Notes under the pieces: generated by a model
What the model saw: only the letters and a program-made list of their open reading frames with translations
Database searches by the model: none
What the model was told of the DNA's origin: nothing
Assembly (NCBI GenBank): GCA_950106755.1
Contig: OX467084.1
Span: 4,092,001-4,156,000, forward strand
Length of the DNA: 64,000 bases
Origin: Climacium dendroides
Taxonomy: Eukaryota; Streptophyta; Bryopsida; Hypnales; Climaciaceae
Direction of reading: 5' to 3'
Shown here: one piece after another, positions 1-11,616 of the stretch
How positions within the stretch are numbered: the first letter of the stretch is position 1
Layout: every line of letters begins with the position of its first letter
Program-made: the position numbers and the translations under genes

Positions 1-460
1 TTTCCGCCGTACAAATCCTCGATTGCAAAGCAAAACTCCAACTAAATTTGGCTTTGGATTCCCAATCCGTGACTGCTGCAATTGGACTCGAAAATCCGTG
101 AAATTGAAAACCCAGAAACTGAAAACAACCCAGAAAACATTGGAATCATAAATCGAAAGATTTGTGCAGAAATTGGCAGGAAAACCTTGGAATCGCACGC
201 ACCTGCGAGGTGGAATTTGTCCGTGAAACCCAAATAAGTTAGCTCACTTCTGTGCCACAGCTGTATCGCTCACTCTCTTTCTCTGTGACAGTTCTCACGG
301 CAGGCCAAGCTAGAAACGATGATTGCATTCCGTTTTGGGATAAAACGGTGGAAGCGATCCCAGCAGTTGAATTCATCCGTGGCGGATCTCGAAGCAGCAC
401 ACGGCAGCACACGGACTTTGATTACGGTACTCCCTAATTACTCTCTAATCCAATTAACCC
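1..460. other. Unassigned sequence at window edge
   Basis: This stretch is more GC-balanced than the DNA that follows, so it could be the edge of a gene lying outside the window. No reading frame with a recognisable domain, no convincing ATG-initiated frame and no clear splice pair was found. It stops at the TTAA where a small transposon begins. Confidence 0.4.
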
Positions 461-464
461 TTAA

Positions 465-1063
465 CCCCTAAATGCGTGAGGCACCAAAATCTAACCTAAC
501 CAAGTTTCTATTTTTAGTCATTTATATTTTTGGAAAGTTCTTCTTGAAGTCTAATTTTAGCATCAAAAATCTGATCTTGAAAATAAATGATAGTGATTTT
601 TCTATTCACAATAGGGTACCCATTGCAATCTTGACTTCCCATTGCGTTGAGAGCAATTGGAAATGAGCCTCAAATACACTAGATCTTGGAGAAAAAATCG
701 CATTTAAAATTCATTTAAAAAAATTATAGAGTAGATTTTAAGAAGCCATAAATTGATTGGGGTTATACATATTAAGCCTTTAACCTCGTATTTTTTTGGT
801 CACCAACTTTTTAAATTGGACATGCAAAAAGAGAATTGAAAGATTTTCATAACTTTAACACACTCATGGGCAAATATTATAATCTTTCACTCTATAAGTG
901 ATATTGTTGTATTTTCTTTTCCTATGAGATCTATAACTTGTCTAGTTTGAATTTGTATAGTTACAAATCCAAAAAAATTTATGCAACTTATCAAAATGTT
1001 GACATTTTGTTCAATTTAGAGCAAATTACAAGAAGCTCAAAGCAGGCCTTGGGCATTTAGGGG
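465..1063. mobile_element. TTAA-target MITE-like element (copy A)
   Basis: The element begins CCCCTAAATGC and ends GCATTTAGGGG, an 11-bp perfect terminal inverted repeat that continues imperfectly for several bases (GTGAGGC against CCAAGGC). It is flanked by TTAA at 461-464 and 1064-1067. It is 599 bp, AT-rich and has no transposase. TTAA duplication with termini starting CCC is the signature of piggyBac-type transposition. The superfamily assignment is inference because no autonomous partner is seen. Related copies lie at 31935-32867 and 52257-53381. Confidence 0.75.
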
Positions 1064-1089
1064 TTAAATGTCGAGGAGGATGTTTGGTG

Positions 1090-1555
1090 TTCAATGAATG
1101 ACAAAGAATGAATCCTTCTAGTAGGATAGAAGTGCAATTATTCATCCTCATAATTTTTGATGTTAAAAGGGAAGGATTTCTATAATAGTTTGACTTCTAA
1201 TGAGTGACTTATATAATTTTTTAAGTGATTGATTTACATCATGGTAACCCAAAAGATGATTTCCATGGTCATTCATCTATCCTTTAAGGTTTAAGGGATG
1301 TCCATTTGTCTTTTAACCCATAAATGATGTTGCCGCCATTTTGTGATCGATGAATGACAAAGACTCTTTGAGTGTAGGACAAAAGTGCAACTATTCATCT
1401 TTGGAATTTGAATGAAAAGGAAAGTTTTCAACAATAGTTTGTCTTGCAATGAATGCTTTTGCATTTTTTTAAAGCCAACATTTCACACAATATCCGAACA
1501 GATGATTTCCATGATGATTGGCTTGTCATTTAAGGATTAAGGGGCACCAAGGCTA
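1090..1555. repeat. Diverged two-copy tandem duplication
   Basis: Two units of roughly 210-250 bp follow each other (about 1090-1340 and 1343-1555). They share blocks such as GAATGACAAAGA, an AGTGCAA..ATTCATC block, a GATGATTTCCATG block and a TTTAAGG block in the same order, with many substitutions and indels. No coding potential is seen. It may be the remnant of an old repeat next to the TTAA element. Confidence 0.5.
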
Positions 1556-2724
1556 AAAATTGGCCAATGGATGATTTAACTTTTCAACACCTATTGGTCC
1601 AATAATCCAAACATTTTGGTCATGGGGGCCACATCTTTATGGATTAATTAAAGTAAAACAGCCCATTGCAGTCAAAATTAGGAGTTTGGCATGAATTTGT
1701 CTTCATGCTATAGTTGATATTTTTAATTTTTTTTCTAGATAGAGACAAGTGTGAGAAACCATGAGAGCAATTGAAATTATATTTTTTTTAAAGAAAGTGT
1801 GAATTTGTTATAAATTTTTGTATCCTTTTCAAAAGACTCTCTAGACTACCTCCAAACCAACAAAAATTGTATCCCTAATGCTCATTTTACTCACCTAAAA
1901 TAGTCACAATATTATTATGGATCTTTTGACTTTCATAGATTGTACTACTTAAGGTCTTCTGCTATATGAGCTGGGCAGGTCAAGTTCGTAGAGGGAACTA
2001 CAAGGACCAAGTTTAAAATTGTCTTGCCATATGGACTTGATGGGTGGGGAGAGATTGAGTAAGAGTCCTCCACATATTGATTCTCTCAAAATTGTCCAAT
2101 CCTGACCAATGGGATTGTCCACTAATTTTGGTGAAACTTGATATCCAATTTTTCTGCTTACCAAGGCCAACAAAACAATTGATATTCACTTTTTGTCTTG
2201 TAGCGCTTTCCTTCCAAGTCTAACTCACATGGCAAGAGGCCCTTAGTCTAAGGGAAGTATTTAGAAAATTTAGGCCCAAAGTTGTCTGGTGAAGAATATA
2301 TCCGGCTAAGGCTTGATTTCATTCACATTAGATGGTTTTTTGGTCCTTTGGAAAACCATGAGTTTCCAAAGAGTTTTCCAACTATGGGGAATATAGGAAC
2401 AGAGCCACATCAACAATCTGACTTGGTTAGGAGAGTGTGACATCAAAAATAAGACAATTTTATTCATTGTGTAGGTCCCCTTTGGACATGTTCCTAGTAT
2501 CGGAGGACCTAGCCTACAGACCCAAGATGTCTAATTCACCCAATATTCATAAGAATTCTATTGCACTATTTTTGGAACACTGTAGGAAACTTGCAAATTT
2601 TTTTTTGCACTATAGGTCAAATGGAGGCCCCAGTGAAGCTTACTTATAAAATTTTCTTGGCACTAACAATAAAAACCTAATTTCTCTCAAATCTCTCTTC
2701 AAATCTCGCAGTCTCACTAATTAT
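1556..2724. other. AT-rich intergenic DNA, nothing recognised
   Basis: No supported gene or bounded repeat is visible. The short open frames here lack domains and codon structure and are treated as chance. Confidence 0.5.
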
Positions 2725-3104
2725 ATGTTCGCAAGTTACTACCCGTCCAAATGTGAAGGGTACATGATACGTAGGCCCGGGGTATGGCCCCCCTTTATAC
2801 TAGGCCCGGCCATACTATACCAAGGATGCAAAACGGGCCCATGCGTTGTGTGCGCAAGAGGAAAGAAGTCCGCGGTGTGTCATTCTTGCCCACGCATGAG
2901 CCGTTATCAGCTCGTCAAACTCGTGGCGACAGCCCTGCCTTAGCCTGCCACAAACCTTCAGACATTGCCGGACAGGGCTAAGGCAGACTTTCAACAATTT
3001 GCACACCCATTGTGCGTTCTACATTCCAATTCCTCTTTTACAGTCTAGGGCTTTCTCCAATTCCTTGTGATTGCTGAACCATTCCCGCTAGAGAGTCGAG
3101 ATCC
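2725..3104 (+). promoter_or_regulatory. Upstream/5'UTR region of OHP1
   Basis: A locally GC-rich stretch stands out between AT-rich DNA and the OHP1 start codon. It contains repeated AGGCCCGG-type blocks (about 2773-2812) and an inverted repeat, CTGCCTTAGCC near 2935 and GGCTAAGGCAG near 2975, separated by about 35 bp. The pyrimidine-rich stretch 3010-3104 is a plausible 5'UTR. No firm TATA box could be fixed. The promoter role rests on position. Confidence 0.4.
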
Positions 3105-4874
3105 ATGGCTTCCGCCATCATGGCCTCGCAATCCACACTAGTCGCAGGACTGGGCTCTTCAATGTTGCGCAGCAGAGACTTCCGCGCATTGCGAGGTGGG
3201 TTCCTCATCTTCTCACTTGTCTGCTCCTTCCTTGTTCTTGGGCTGAATGAGAGGGCAGGTCGTGGCGCTGGCGAAAGAGAAAATTTTGAATTTGTTGTGG
3301 TGGGGATGTTTGGTTTGTGTATTAAGGTCCGATGAAGAAGATGGAGACAAGTTTCTCAAGGCAAGTGGTGTCACCAATTAGAGCTGCCAAGCTTCCACGA
3401 GGGGTACGAATTGCTCTTTCCTGGATGCTTTTTCTTATTTTTCTTTTTGGGGTGTACTGCCATGGTAGACTTCCATGTGCCATTCAACTGCACCATATTA
3501 GTATTCAGCATTCACGTATTGGTACACCTGGATTAGGCATTAAATGACGTTCAATATAATTTTGCGATTTGAATTGTAGTAGCAATGACTACTTTTCTAT
3601 TTCTTTTTGTTCGAGGTAAAGAGAAGCCATTGTCCTCATTGGATACTTCACATAGAATGAACACGCTGTCTGGAACAATTCGTGAGGACTTGTTTTAGAT
3701 ACAGAGGAGGAAATCAAAAATCAACTCTTCTCCATTTTGTGGACCGTTATTTACTATAAGGTTTCTTTGAAGACCCCTGTAGATGAAGCCCCCCTTTTCC
3801 TGCGTCAGGATTCTCTTCAAAGATCTTCAGAAATCATAAATTCTGTAGTGCGGAGAAAGTAGGGTTTGCAATTAGGCTGGAATAGCTGTGCAGACCATCT
3901 TGTGTAAGATCTACCGAAAAATTTACAAAAAGGGTCCCTTTGCTATAATGGTGCAAATTTTGAGCACAAAATTTCAAAAACTGGGACTGCTATAGATTTA
4001 GGTTTCAAGGTCATCGCATAGAAGAGTGCCAATGTCGCGAATATCTGCCAACACAGTATAATGAAATTGAAGTTCGCAGGGGTTGAATGATCTCATTATC
4101 TGACCTTTGATTTTCAAGGATCTTTAAATATTCGGATAGGACTTTTTATCCGTCCATACGCTGTAGAACACTGGGTGTGCACAGCGGGTCCTGTATATTA
4201 CTCCTGTCTTCTCGGTGGGAATGCTTGACAGACCTAATTCATTTCTTGGGGTTTAATCGTTGCAAATTAACTTGCAGGTTGGTGTACCTAGGGATGAGCC
4301 GAAATTGCCCGTGTCTTTTTGGGGATTTACCGAAAATGCCGAAGTGTGGAATTCGCGAGCATCCCTGATTGGACTTTTTGGAATCATCATAGTGGAAGCT
4401 GTAAGTTCCAGAGGCCTTTGTCTTTCCTTCGCCTATTTAAGATTTTCTGGACATCTGTAAACACATTCAACATTCTGTTGCATCGCATCTTCTAAAAGAA
4501 TTAAACTCAAATGGCCAAAAGTTGCTGCTTCAAGGAGGGTAAAAAAATATACCAATAGAAAGAAGAAATTATGTCATACAATTGTGAAGGATAGAATTGT
4601 GTTTTGAAAGTTAGTGTAAGTGAATATTAGCTTCCAAAGTGGAATTTCTAGTTTTAGATACAGCATTCTGGAAGCAGACAGTAAGTCAAGAATGCCATGG
4701 CGAAATTGAAGAATTTAAGTCTTGGGGTCACTGATTCGTTTCCCATGTTTACTTCTGTTTACCTGCATGATATGACTAATGGTTTCATGATATTTCTGTG
4801 ATCAGATTATTAACAAAGGTCTTCTACAAGCGGTTGGCATTGATGTTGGAAACGGACTTGACTTGCCATTGTGA
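3105..4874 (+). CDS. OHP1: ONE-HELIX PROTEIN 1 (LHC-like, chloroplast thylakoid)
   Basis: Four exons join in frame: 3105-3195, 3327-3403, 4278-4400 and 4806-4874, giving about 119 residues; all introns are GT-AG. Exon 1 encodes an N-terminus rich in Ser, Ala and Arg, like a chloroplast transit peptide. Exon 2 ends in the AAKLPRG block typical of OHP1. Exon 3 carries the single LHC helix with the chlorophyll-binding ExxNxR motif (AEVWNSRA) followed by a hydrophobic run. Exon 4 ends in NKGLLQAVGIDVGNGLDLPL, matching the conserved OHP1 tail. Known role: OHP1 works with OHP2 and HCF244 in photosystem II reaction-centre (D1) assembly in thylakoids. The length fits OHP1 (about 110 residues in Arabidopsis) and not OHP2, which is longer and has a different C-terminus. 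The exon 2 acceptor (3325-3326) has a weak pyrimidine tract and is the least certain junction. Confidence 0.9.
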
Positions 4875-7011
4875 GAAGTGTGCTAGAAACCTTGAATGCG
4901 AACTTTGTGGCAAAGCGGTTTGGGTCTTGCCTTGCCGTTTATTTCAAGATAAATTGACTGGTATTTGCATATCGTCAAAATTTTCATGATTCTGTAAAAC
5001 ATTCTTTTAGCTAAGCAACTCATATTTTATTTTTATACTCTTTTTCTTGTGCATTGGTTTTCCATTTCCCTAGCCTGAGACATTAACATCTGTATTCTGG
5101 ACTCCTGATAATTAGAAGATGTAGAGAATTTCAGAACCCTTCTCCTCAGCCAGGTCAACTGTTTACTCCAGTTTTGTAACTTTTGAAACTTCAATTCTCA
5201 GTCAGACCAGATAGTATAGTGAGTTCACTTCACTTACCACCACCGCCACCACTTAACCCCTATGTGCCTAGGCCTTTTTAAGTGTGTTTTTGCTATGAAA
5301 AATGGGCATGGGCTTATAGTTATCCCCAATGAAGTAAGTTTTTTTTCTTTTCAAAATGTAACCATATAGATGTTTAAAGAGCTTGCTTAAAGTGTGCATA
5401 TTTGTTTTGAGTGTGAAATTGCATAGGAGTTGTGAGATTATAATAAGAAAAATGTATGTATTCTATTTTTAGTATATTGTATTCCCCACAATGTTTGAGA
5501 AATTTTCATTTAAGAGTTTGTTGGGATTGAAGGTGACATATACAATTAGAAATTGTACTAGCACATAAAAATACACTTCAATAACCTTAAATTTAAATGA
5601 AGAGCTATCAAATTCATTACACAATTTACCTTGCAATTGTAGAAATGTAATTTTTTTATGAGTAGAATTTGCAAATAACTTCAAATCAACACTTGCATGT
5701 TTAAATTTTCAGTTGTGAAAATTATGAAAAACTTTCTTCTTTCCATTGGGACCATTTTCAAAACAAATGGATATGTAAAATTTTTTAGATCTCAAATCAA
5801 GATAAGTTAGCAAGATTTGCTTCAAGTTGAGAAACTAAGTGAAATTCACAAGCTTTACACTCCCACTAATGGTACATATATACTTTTGTGGACCTCTCAA
5901 AAATCAAATATTTATTTTTTCTAGTGAAAAATAAAAGCTTTCAATAGTTAACCTTCAATATTGATTATAATTTTTTAAAAATTAGTCAAAGAACTTTAAC
6001 TGCCCACACTAATATGAGTCCAAAATTTTGGATTGACTATATATGGTCAATTAGGTAATTAAAGGTTTAACAATGAGCGAATTATAATATTTTTACATGT
6101 ATATTTTTCATTACCCCCCATATCTATATTTTTTGAATATTCTAAATGCTTATAAATAATATGGAATTAACAACTATATCCAATATTCTATATTACATAT
6201 CCTAAATCTATATCCATATGTTGTACCATATTAGTATCATGCATAACACTTCCATATTTCTATATATCTTACCTATATTCTATGTATTTTTCTTGTAAAA
6301 TTTTAAAAATTTATATTTATATATTTTTTGCCTTCACTACTCGCAAAATAAAATTCCTCATAATTTTCACCTTATTATTCAAGATTGAATGGTTAAATTT
6401 TTTTAATAGGTATAAATCTATAAAATCAAATGTAAAAACTTTTGTAATATTTATTAAAATAATGCAAAACAAAGCTTGACACGTACATTAGGATGATTGG
6501 CACCCATCCAAAAAATTTCATGCAAAACTTCTAGATTATGAAACCAACAAAGCCTCTCCAAGTTCCCTAGCTTTCCCTTGTTTAAGTGTACTTCTTGCTT
6601 GAATCCCTTACTAGAATACACGGGGACTGTATATTTATTTGTTGCAAACCCAAATTTGCCTCTTTAATCCTTTACGGTTTTAAGACATCGTGGGAGTCAA
6701 ATATTATGAATAACATTGCCAACATTAGGTGAAAACATTCGAAATCTAACTGATTGGAAGTGACTTTGAACAGATGTTTTTTTTTATTATTGCTTACCCC
6801 AAAATGGAAATTTCATTATTCTTACTTTGGTAGTCCTGACTTCCAAAAATAAAACAAAAATGATAGTATTAAAAATAAAAAAAGCAATGCCGCCTAGCAA
6901 TTGCAAACTGCCATTATTTACCGGATATGGCAGGTTGTAAGTTACCAATATCAGGGCTTTTTTGACTGATTCACTGGGCATTTCATGATTGAATTTCCCA
7001 ATTTTTCAAAG
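4875..7011. other. OHP1 3' flank and AT-rich spacer
   Basis: The OHP1 3'UTR should lie at the start of this stretch. Beyond it the DNA is AT-rich with no supported gene. The only structured item is a lone TTAA-family terminus at 5253. Confidence 0.5.
5253..5275 (+). repeat. Solitary terminus of the TTAA family
   Basis: TTAA followed by CCCCTATGTGCCTAGGCC resembles the left end of the TTAA/CCCCTAAA elements at 465, 31935 and 52257. No matching right end was found in the next 2 kb, so this is a truncated copy or a chance match. Confidence 0.4.
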
Positions 7012-7018
7012 CTTTGAA

Positions 7019-7178
7019 TTTGCAGATAAAGGCCTGCTACAAGTAGGCAGTCCTTGTGCGTTTGACTTCACCGGCCCAGTGGGGGTCGCCGTCGTCTGTT
7101 AGTATTTGTTACTTGTTCTCCTTAGTTTTCTTAATGCAGAGTCAGGGACTCTGTCTCTATTGTGTAAAAAAAAAAAAA
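7019..7178 (+). mobile_element. Short poly(A)-tailed retroposon (LINE tail or SINE)
   Basis: A 160-bp segment, GC-richer than its surroundings, ends in a run of 13 A and is flanked by the perfect 7-bp direct repeat CTTTGAA (7012-7018 and 7179-7185). A poly(A) tail with a short target duplication is the mark of LINE-type target-primed insertion. No ORF and no clear pol III boxes are visible, so it is either a 5'-truncated LINE end or a SINE. Confidence 0.65.
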
Positions 7179-7319
7179 CTTTGAAAAGAAGACTAGAAAC
7201 TAACAAAATTGTAAATGACCAGAAAATGTGCGGTTGGGCAGACACAGTCATGGAATAATTACGGAAAATATCCGACACGGTGACCGCGAATGTGCATCAT
7301 ATCACATCCACAGAAAACT

Positions 7320-8867
7320 TGCTTTTTCGTGGATGCCTCACCCCGGCCTCTTGGTGTGGTTATGATTTTACCTCAGTCTTGCAGTGGAAAGTGACAAGTT
7401 TTCATCAGTTTGATCGAGCAAATTAAGGTCGAACAAAAAAAACACTTAAGTTTCACTTAGGCAGGTGGCTCCAGCACGGCTCCAAGACAGCTTCTCGAGC
7501 GAGCTCATGACTCGTGAGTCAAGACAGTCTCTAACAAAGTCTGCAGGAGCATGGATCGTTTGACAATGGCCCCAGAAATATGGGAACCGTGTGCAGGATT
7601 AGGATCCATTGCAGCCAAATTGGATTACGGTAGTCTGCACGACAACCACCTGAGTCTGCATGAGCTCATTTAATTGGCAAATGATAATCATTCAGAGCTA
7701 GCTGGCATGGTTTTGGTTTCGCTGACATGGGTGGAGCAATTTGCTTTTTCTTCTTCAACCGTGGCTTGCTAGACGTCGATCAGTCTTGAATCCAGGGCTC
7801 CTGGTAACTTCAAAATGAGATGATTTGCAAAAATGAGGTCATAGATTTAAAGAACACAAAAATCTCAAAAATCAACATGTCAAGAGAACCTCATTTCAAA
7901 TCCATTCCAACAAGTTTTACTCAAAAAATGATAATATTTTGTGTAATAAAATCTACAAGGACTTTTAAGATTTCCCTCTCAAACTATATAAAAAAATATT
8001 GGTGATAGCATTGGTGAATCTAACAGTACGGATGAAATCTAAAACTCAAAATCTTCAACTTTTATTCATAAATCAATTCCAAAATATTCCTCCAATACTA
8101 CTTTGTAATGAGTTTTCCAAATCGTCAATTCTGGAGAAGACTCCAGACGTTCAGAAGTTAAACAATGTTGTCCGAATCCTTTGCAAAGTTGTTATTTAAT
8201 AGCTTTCTTGCAAACTCCAATTCCAATTCTGTTGGAATCACCACAGTCAATACTAATGAAGTGGTGATTTGACGTACTTGAGTGTTGGCTGCATGGCTAC
8301 CGTGATGGGACATCTATTCTCAACATTACACCAAATGAATAACCAATTTGTATTTAACCCATTCATGTAAAAAATATGAAAATCTAAAGTTCGGGGATAA
8401 TTTACAAAGGTGCTGCTCGTGTACATGATTAAATTAATGAGTTCGTTCAGGGTGCCACACAATATGACTGCCAAATTTCAACAAGAATTTCATCAGAGCT
8501 GCAAGAAGTTAAAAAGGTGAGGTGCTGCGCTTGGGGATTGAAGCTGAACAGAAGATTAGTTTCCAATGAATAATGAGCTAGCAGCAACTTTTATTAATCT
8601 CATTCTGACTAAAATTATCATGACTGTAAATAGCGCCAGATCCGCAGCCCTCAGTAATGACTAGCAAAGGCCTGCCTTTCCGCCCACAAACGTACTGGAA
8701 TGAAGAGTGCTCTTCTACATTTCTGTTCTACCATCAATCTGAGAATTGACATACTCCAATTCAAAGAAAATAACTCATATCGCCTAGCAAACGTTTCAAA
8801 GCGAACGATACATACTCTCACTAGTCAAGGTCGGGTTTCAATCAACTATACTCTCACTAGTCTATCA
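7320..8867. repeat. Unit 1, older diverged left part
   Basis: This stretch matches 52131-54473 in order but with many substitutions and indels. Examples are the GATGCCTCACC, ACTCGTGAGTC, CTGCAGGAGCATGGA and CCAATTCCAATTCTGTTG blocks. At 7446-7449 it retains the undisturbed TTAA into which the 52257-53381 element inserted in unit 2. No gene is supported here; conserved small frames are not shared between copies. Confidence 0.75.
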
Positions 8868-8988
8868 CACACTCAATTACGAGACCCAGTACCTTTAAAT
8901 ACGTCGGTAGTACATGCTCTCGCATGATGTATAAAACAATTACGGCGTCAAATTTTCAAGCTCCCTCGGTGGGAATTAAACAACAGAA

Positions 8989-9252
8989 TCATGTCGAGCT
9001 CCTATCATTATACCTATTGCAATCGGCGCAAGTCCATTGTTTGCAGGTACATTTTTTTTCCGGAAAGTACACAAATCTTGGCCCTCCTTCATCCGCAAAC
9101 ACTTGCGTCTTCATTATCAGGGAATCGAAAGTATTGACGGAAATCGTCTGAGCGTTGCAATCGGAGCATGAGCAGTGATGTCCATGTTCCAGGAGGAGAG
9201 CGTCGGCAACAGATGTAGCATTTTCGATGGAGAAGCTGGTGCTGCTCACCAT
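8989..9252 (-). CDS. 87-aa Cys-rich small protein (bipartite, metallothionein-like)
   Basis: The ORF starts with ATG at 9252 and ends at 8989. An N-terminal cluster HHCSCSDCN (Cys 27, 29, 32) and a C-terminal cluster KKCTCKQWTCADC (Cys 68, 70, 75, 78) flank a spacer of about 35 residues. There is no signal peptide or membrane segment. Cys-cluster, spacer, Cys-cluster is the layout of plant metallothioneins, but the motif is not one I can match to a named type, so metal binding is inference. A minus-strand TATAAAT lies about 260 bp upstream at 9514-9520. The unit 2 copy encodes the same protein. Longer overlapping minus-strand frames lack such a pattern. The C-x4-C-x2-C spacing recurs in the 113-residue ORF of the same unit, which faces it head to head. 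Confidence 0.5.
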   Translation of the reverse strand: MVSSTSFSIENATSVADALLLEHGHHCSCSDCNAQTISVNTFDSLIMKTQVFADEGGPRFVYFPEKKCTCKQWTCADCNRYNDRSST

Positions 9253-9513
9253 CGCAAAATCTAATGTGAAAATCGAACTGATCCAACTGCTTGCTTGCAG
9301 CTCGTGATTGAAGGAGAGTTTCCCAAAACTCTGGACCGAGGGAATCGATCAGAAGGCAAGTAGGATTGGGAGAAGCTAGGATGAAACTCCGAAGTGCTGA
9401 TAGGCCTAGACGTCCTGAATGTGCAAGCAAGGTACGTTTGGAGTTCAAGAGCAAGCTTGCCAATTACATATCTCGAGGTGGAAATGTTGTGAATCCATTG
9501 TTGCTTCTTCTTC

Positions 9514-9520
9514 ATTTATA
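9514..9520 (-). promoter_or_regulatory. Candidate TATA box for the 87-aa ORF
   Basis: TATAAAT read on the minus strand, placed so that transcription would begin near 9485, about 235 nt before the ATG at 9252. The same sequence is at 55120-55126 in unit 2. Confidence 0.4.
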
Positions 9521-11285
9521 GTGCAGGATGTCAAGCTTGGAATTACAGACACGTATTGTCAGGCTCCGGAAGAATAATTTGGCGGCATCACGTGATGTTC
9601 AAATAAGGCAAGCAATTAATTAATGAGAGGTTCAGGAAGCTAAGAAAAGTCGGATCGGTCCCCAGGTTTGTCTACTCGAGGTTTAGATGAGAGTCCGAGT
9701 GTCCGACATCAAATTGTAATTCACAATGAGTTTGAAAGTGGTAATACCAGAGTTTCGTCCCGCCCTCCCGAGTATTCAGCTTACATGGACTTTCCAGTGG
9801 CGTTGAAACGTACTAGTTTAGTGGACCGAATATTAGAGTATTGAACATTTGGAAATTAGGATTAAATTGTGTTTCAGACATAATTCTGGCTTTGGACACT
9901 TCTCACTCACCTTGTTTTGTAATTACAAGTGGAGGTCCATACGTAAAACTATACCAGTCCTAGTTTTTAGAGCTTTGCGCAAAAGAATGACTGTCACAAG
10001 TTGACGTTCAAATCAAGCCAATTTTACTAAATTGACAACCTGCAGTCAATCAAGAGCAAGTAACACATTGCGGGAAATAACCAATTGACCGGTTTCTTCC
10101 TTCAGTCAAAATTGAAAGAACGGAAATATGTCTGTCTGTCTGCATGCCACCAGACACGGCCATGGAGCGCTTGAACACGGAAATGGCAGCTGCTTCGACA
10201 GAGCCGGAGGACCGGCCTTACTGCAATCCAATTTCGAAGAATATAGCAAATTTTCATTCAGAGCTTGGTAAATTAAATGCCGGTCTCCGGGTGTCCGCAT
10301 TCCCGAACTTAGATATTAATTAATTACCGAAATCCCGATCAAATATCAATTTTATTCGCAATTCATAAAATTCACAACAGTTCGTTGATTCAGAAACGGA
10401 AATGGCCAAGTGGGTAGCACGGCACTGAGAAAAATCAACCTGGATTATTATATGGTAGCCATGGTGGCCTTGACTTCCAGATCTCCCATTTCGTTTGGAA
10501 GATCTCAAGCCAGACCAAGGACTGGTCTCATTAAATCAATTAGAACTTGTACTTTTATTCAACACTTTGTTAGTCACGGTTGGAAATTGGATTGCAGTAA
10601 GGCCGGTCCCGGTTGGATTTCGATGGACGTATCCCGGGCCGACTATTAGTTTCTGTGACGGCGCGTGAATTTAGTCAACTGGTGAAATTATTCAGTCACT
10701 TCGCAGTCCATAAAACGAGCACAACATGAGCACAGCTACCTTGACCCTTGTCGCTGAAACCCCAGACAAAACTAACGAACGACCGGGACGACAGAAATGA
10801 AATTTAATAACTGGACGGAACCATGCTTACGTATTCCTGAGGATTCACTATGATGGCTAGAAATTTCCCTGCACTTTCCGATTCGGTCACCAAATCTAGC
10901 TACGACATGCCCAGCCAATTGCTGGTGTGTCTTGAAGTACTGATTGGGCTCGATTTCAACTTCCGAAGTTAGCTTGAATTGCTGACAGTGTACGTGTCTG
11001 CAAAAGTGATACACAGACTACTGTAGCTAGCCATCTCAGAGTCGATGGTCAGGCCGGTCTAACAAAACTGTCCGCTGATGCTTGTTGTGGTCGATTCAAT
11101 TCGTGGAATTGTTCGGCATACAACAAAAAGTTTGGCTGGCCGGTGTGAAACGAGTGTGGGGACGTACATGAACACGATAGTTAGATGGGACCCAGAAGAT
11201 GCAGCGTGGTTTCAAATTGACAGTCAATTGTTAAGTCCGACATACAAAGGCCTTTGGTACAATTTGTCTGTCAGCGTGAACTGCA

Positions 11286-11292
11286 TATAAAT
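11286..11292 (+). promoter_or_regulatory. TATA box left upstream of the truncated 113-aa ORF
   Basis: GCATATAAATG is shared with 56892-56898 (unit 2) and 27179-27185 (unit 3), where it lies about 250-260 bp upstream of an intact ORF. In unit 1 the start codon downstream has been deleted. Confidence 0.45.
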
Positions 11293-11423
11293 GTATACTC
11301 TCCATCAATTCAAACACAGCCTTAGCAGTCCTTCACCAAGCTTCTGAGGCTTCAGTTCACGCAGGTTTCAAAACATAATTCCGTCAGGGATTCATTACCA
11401 ATCCAGCGTCCTAGTCACAGAAT

Positions 11424-11616
11424 CCCGTGGTTTTGATGATGAATCGGTGCCGGAGAATCCACACTTTTGTGGACGATTTCATGAGCTTTCGAACTCTGAG
11501 TTCGTAAGTGTGATGTTCAGAACTAATGATTCCGAGCCCGAGCCCCCTCACAAGTGCTCGGTGATACCTTGTAAAGTCTGTGGAAAGACTGGCGGTAATT
11601 GTTCACGATTGATGGA
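11424..11616 (+). pseudogene. Truncated copy of the 113-aa Cys-motif ORF
   Basis: Relative to unit 2, 283 bp are missing (57031-57313 equivalent), removing the ATG and roughly the first 55 codons. The breakpoint falls on a 4-bp AATC present at both ends, so a microhomology-mediated deletion is likely. The remaining 3' part matches the intact copies but has extra changes and a length change at the final codons (GACTGGCGG against GACGTGGTGG). It should not encode the full protein. Confidence 0.8.

Noticed and set aside
465..1063. CCCCTAAA motifs as interstitial telomere repeats
   Set aside because: They occur singly, always at TTAA, and pair as inverted ends of elements. There is no tandem TTTAGGG array.
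3105..4874. Assignment as OHP2
   Set aside because: The AAKLP block, the GLDLPL tail and the length of about 119 residues fit OHP1. OHP2 is longer and has a different helix and C-terminus.
9089..9463. 124-codon minus-strand frame overlapping the 87-aa ORF
   Set aside because: No recognisable composition or motif. The 87-aa frame has the paired Cys clusters and an ATG in a better position relative to the TATA box.
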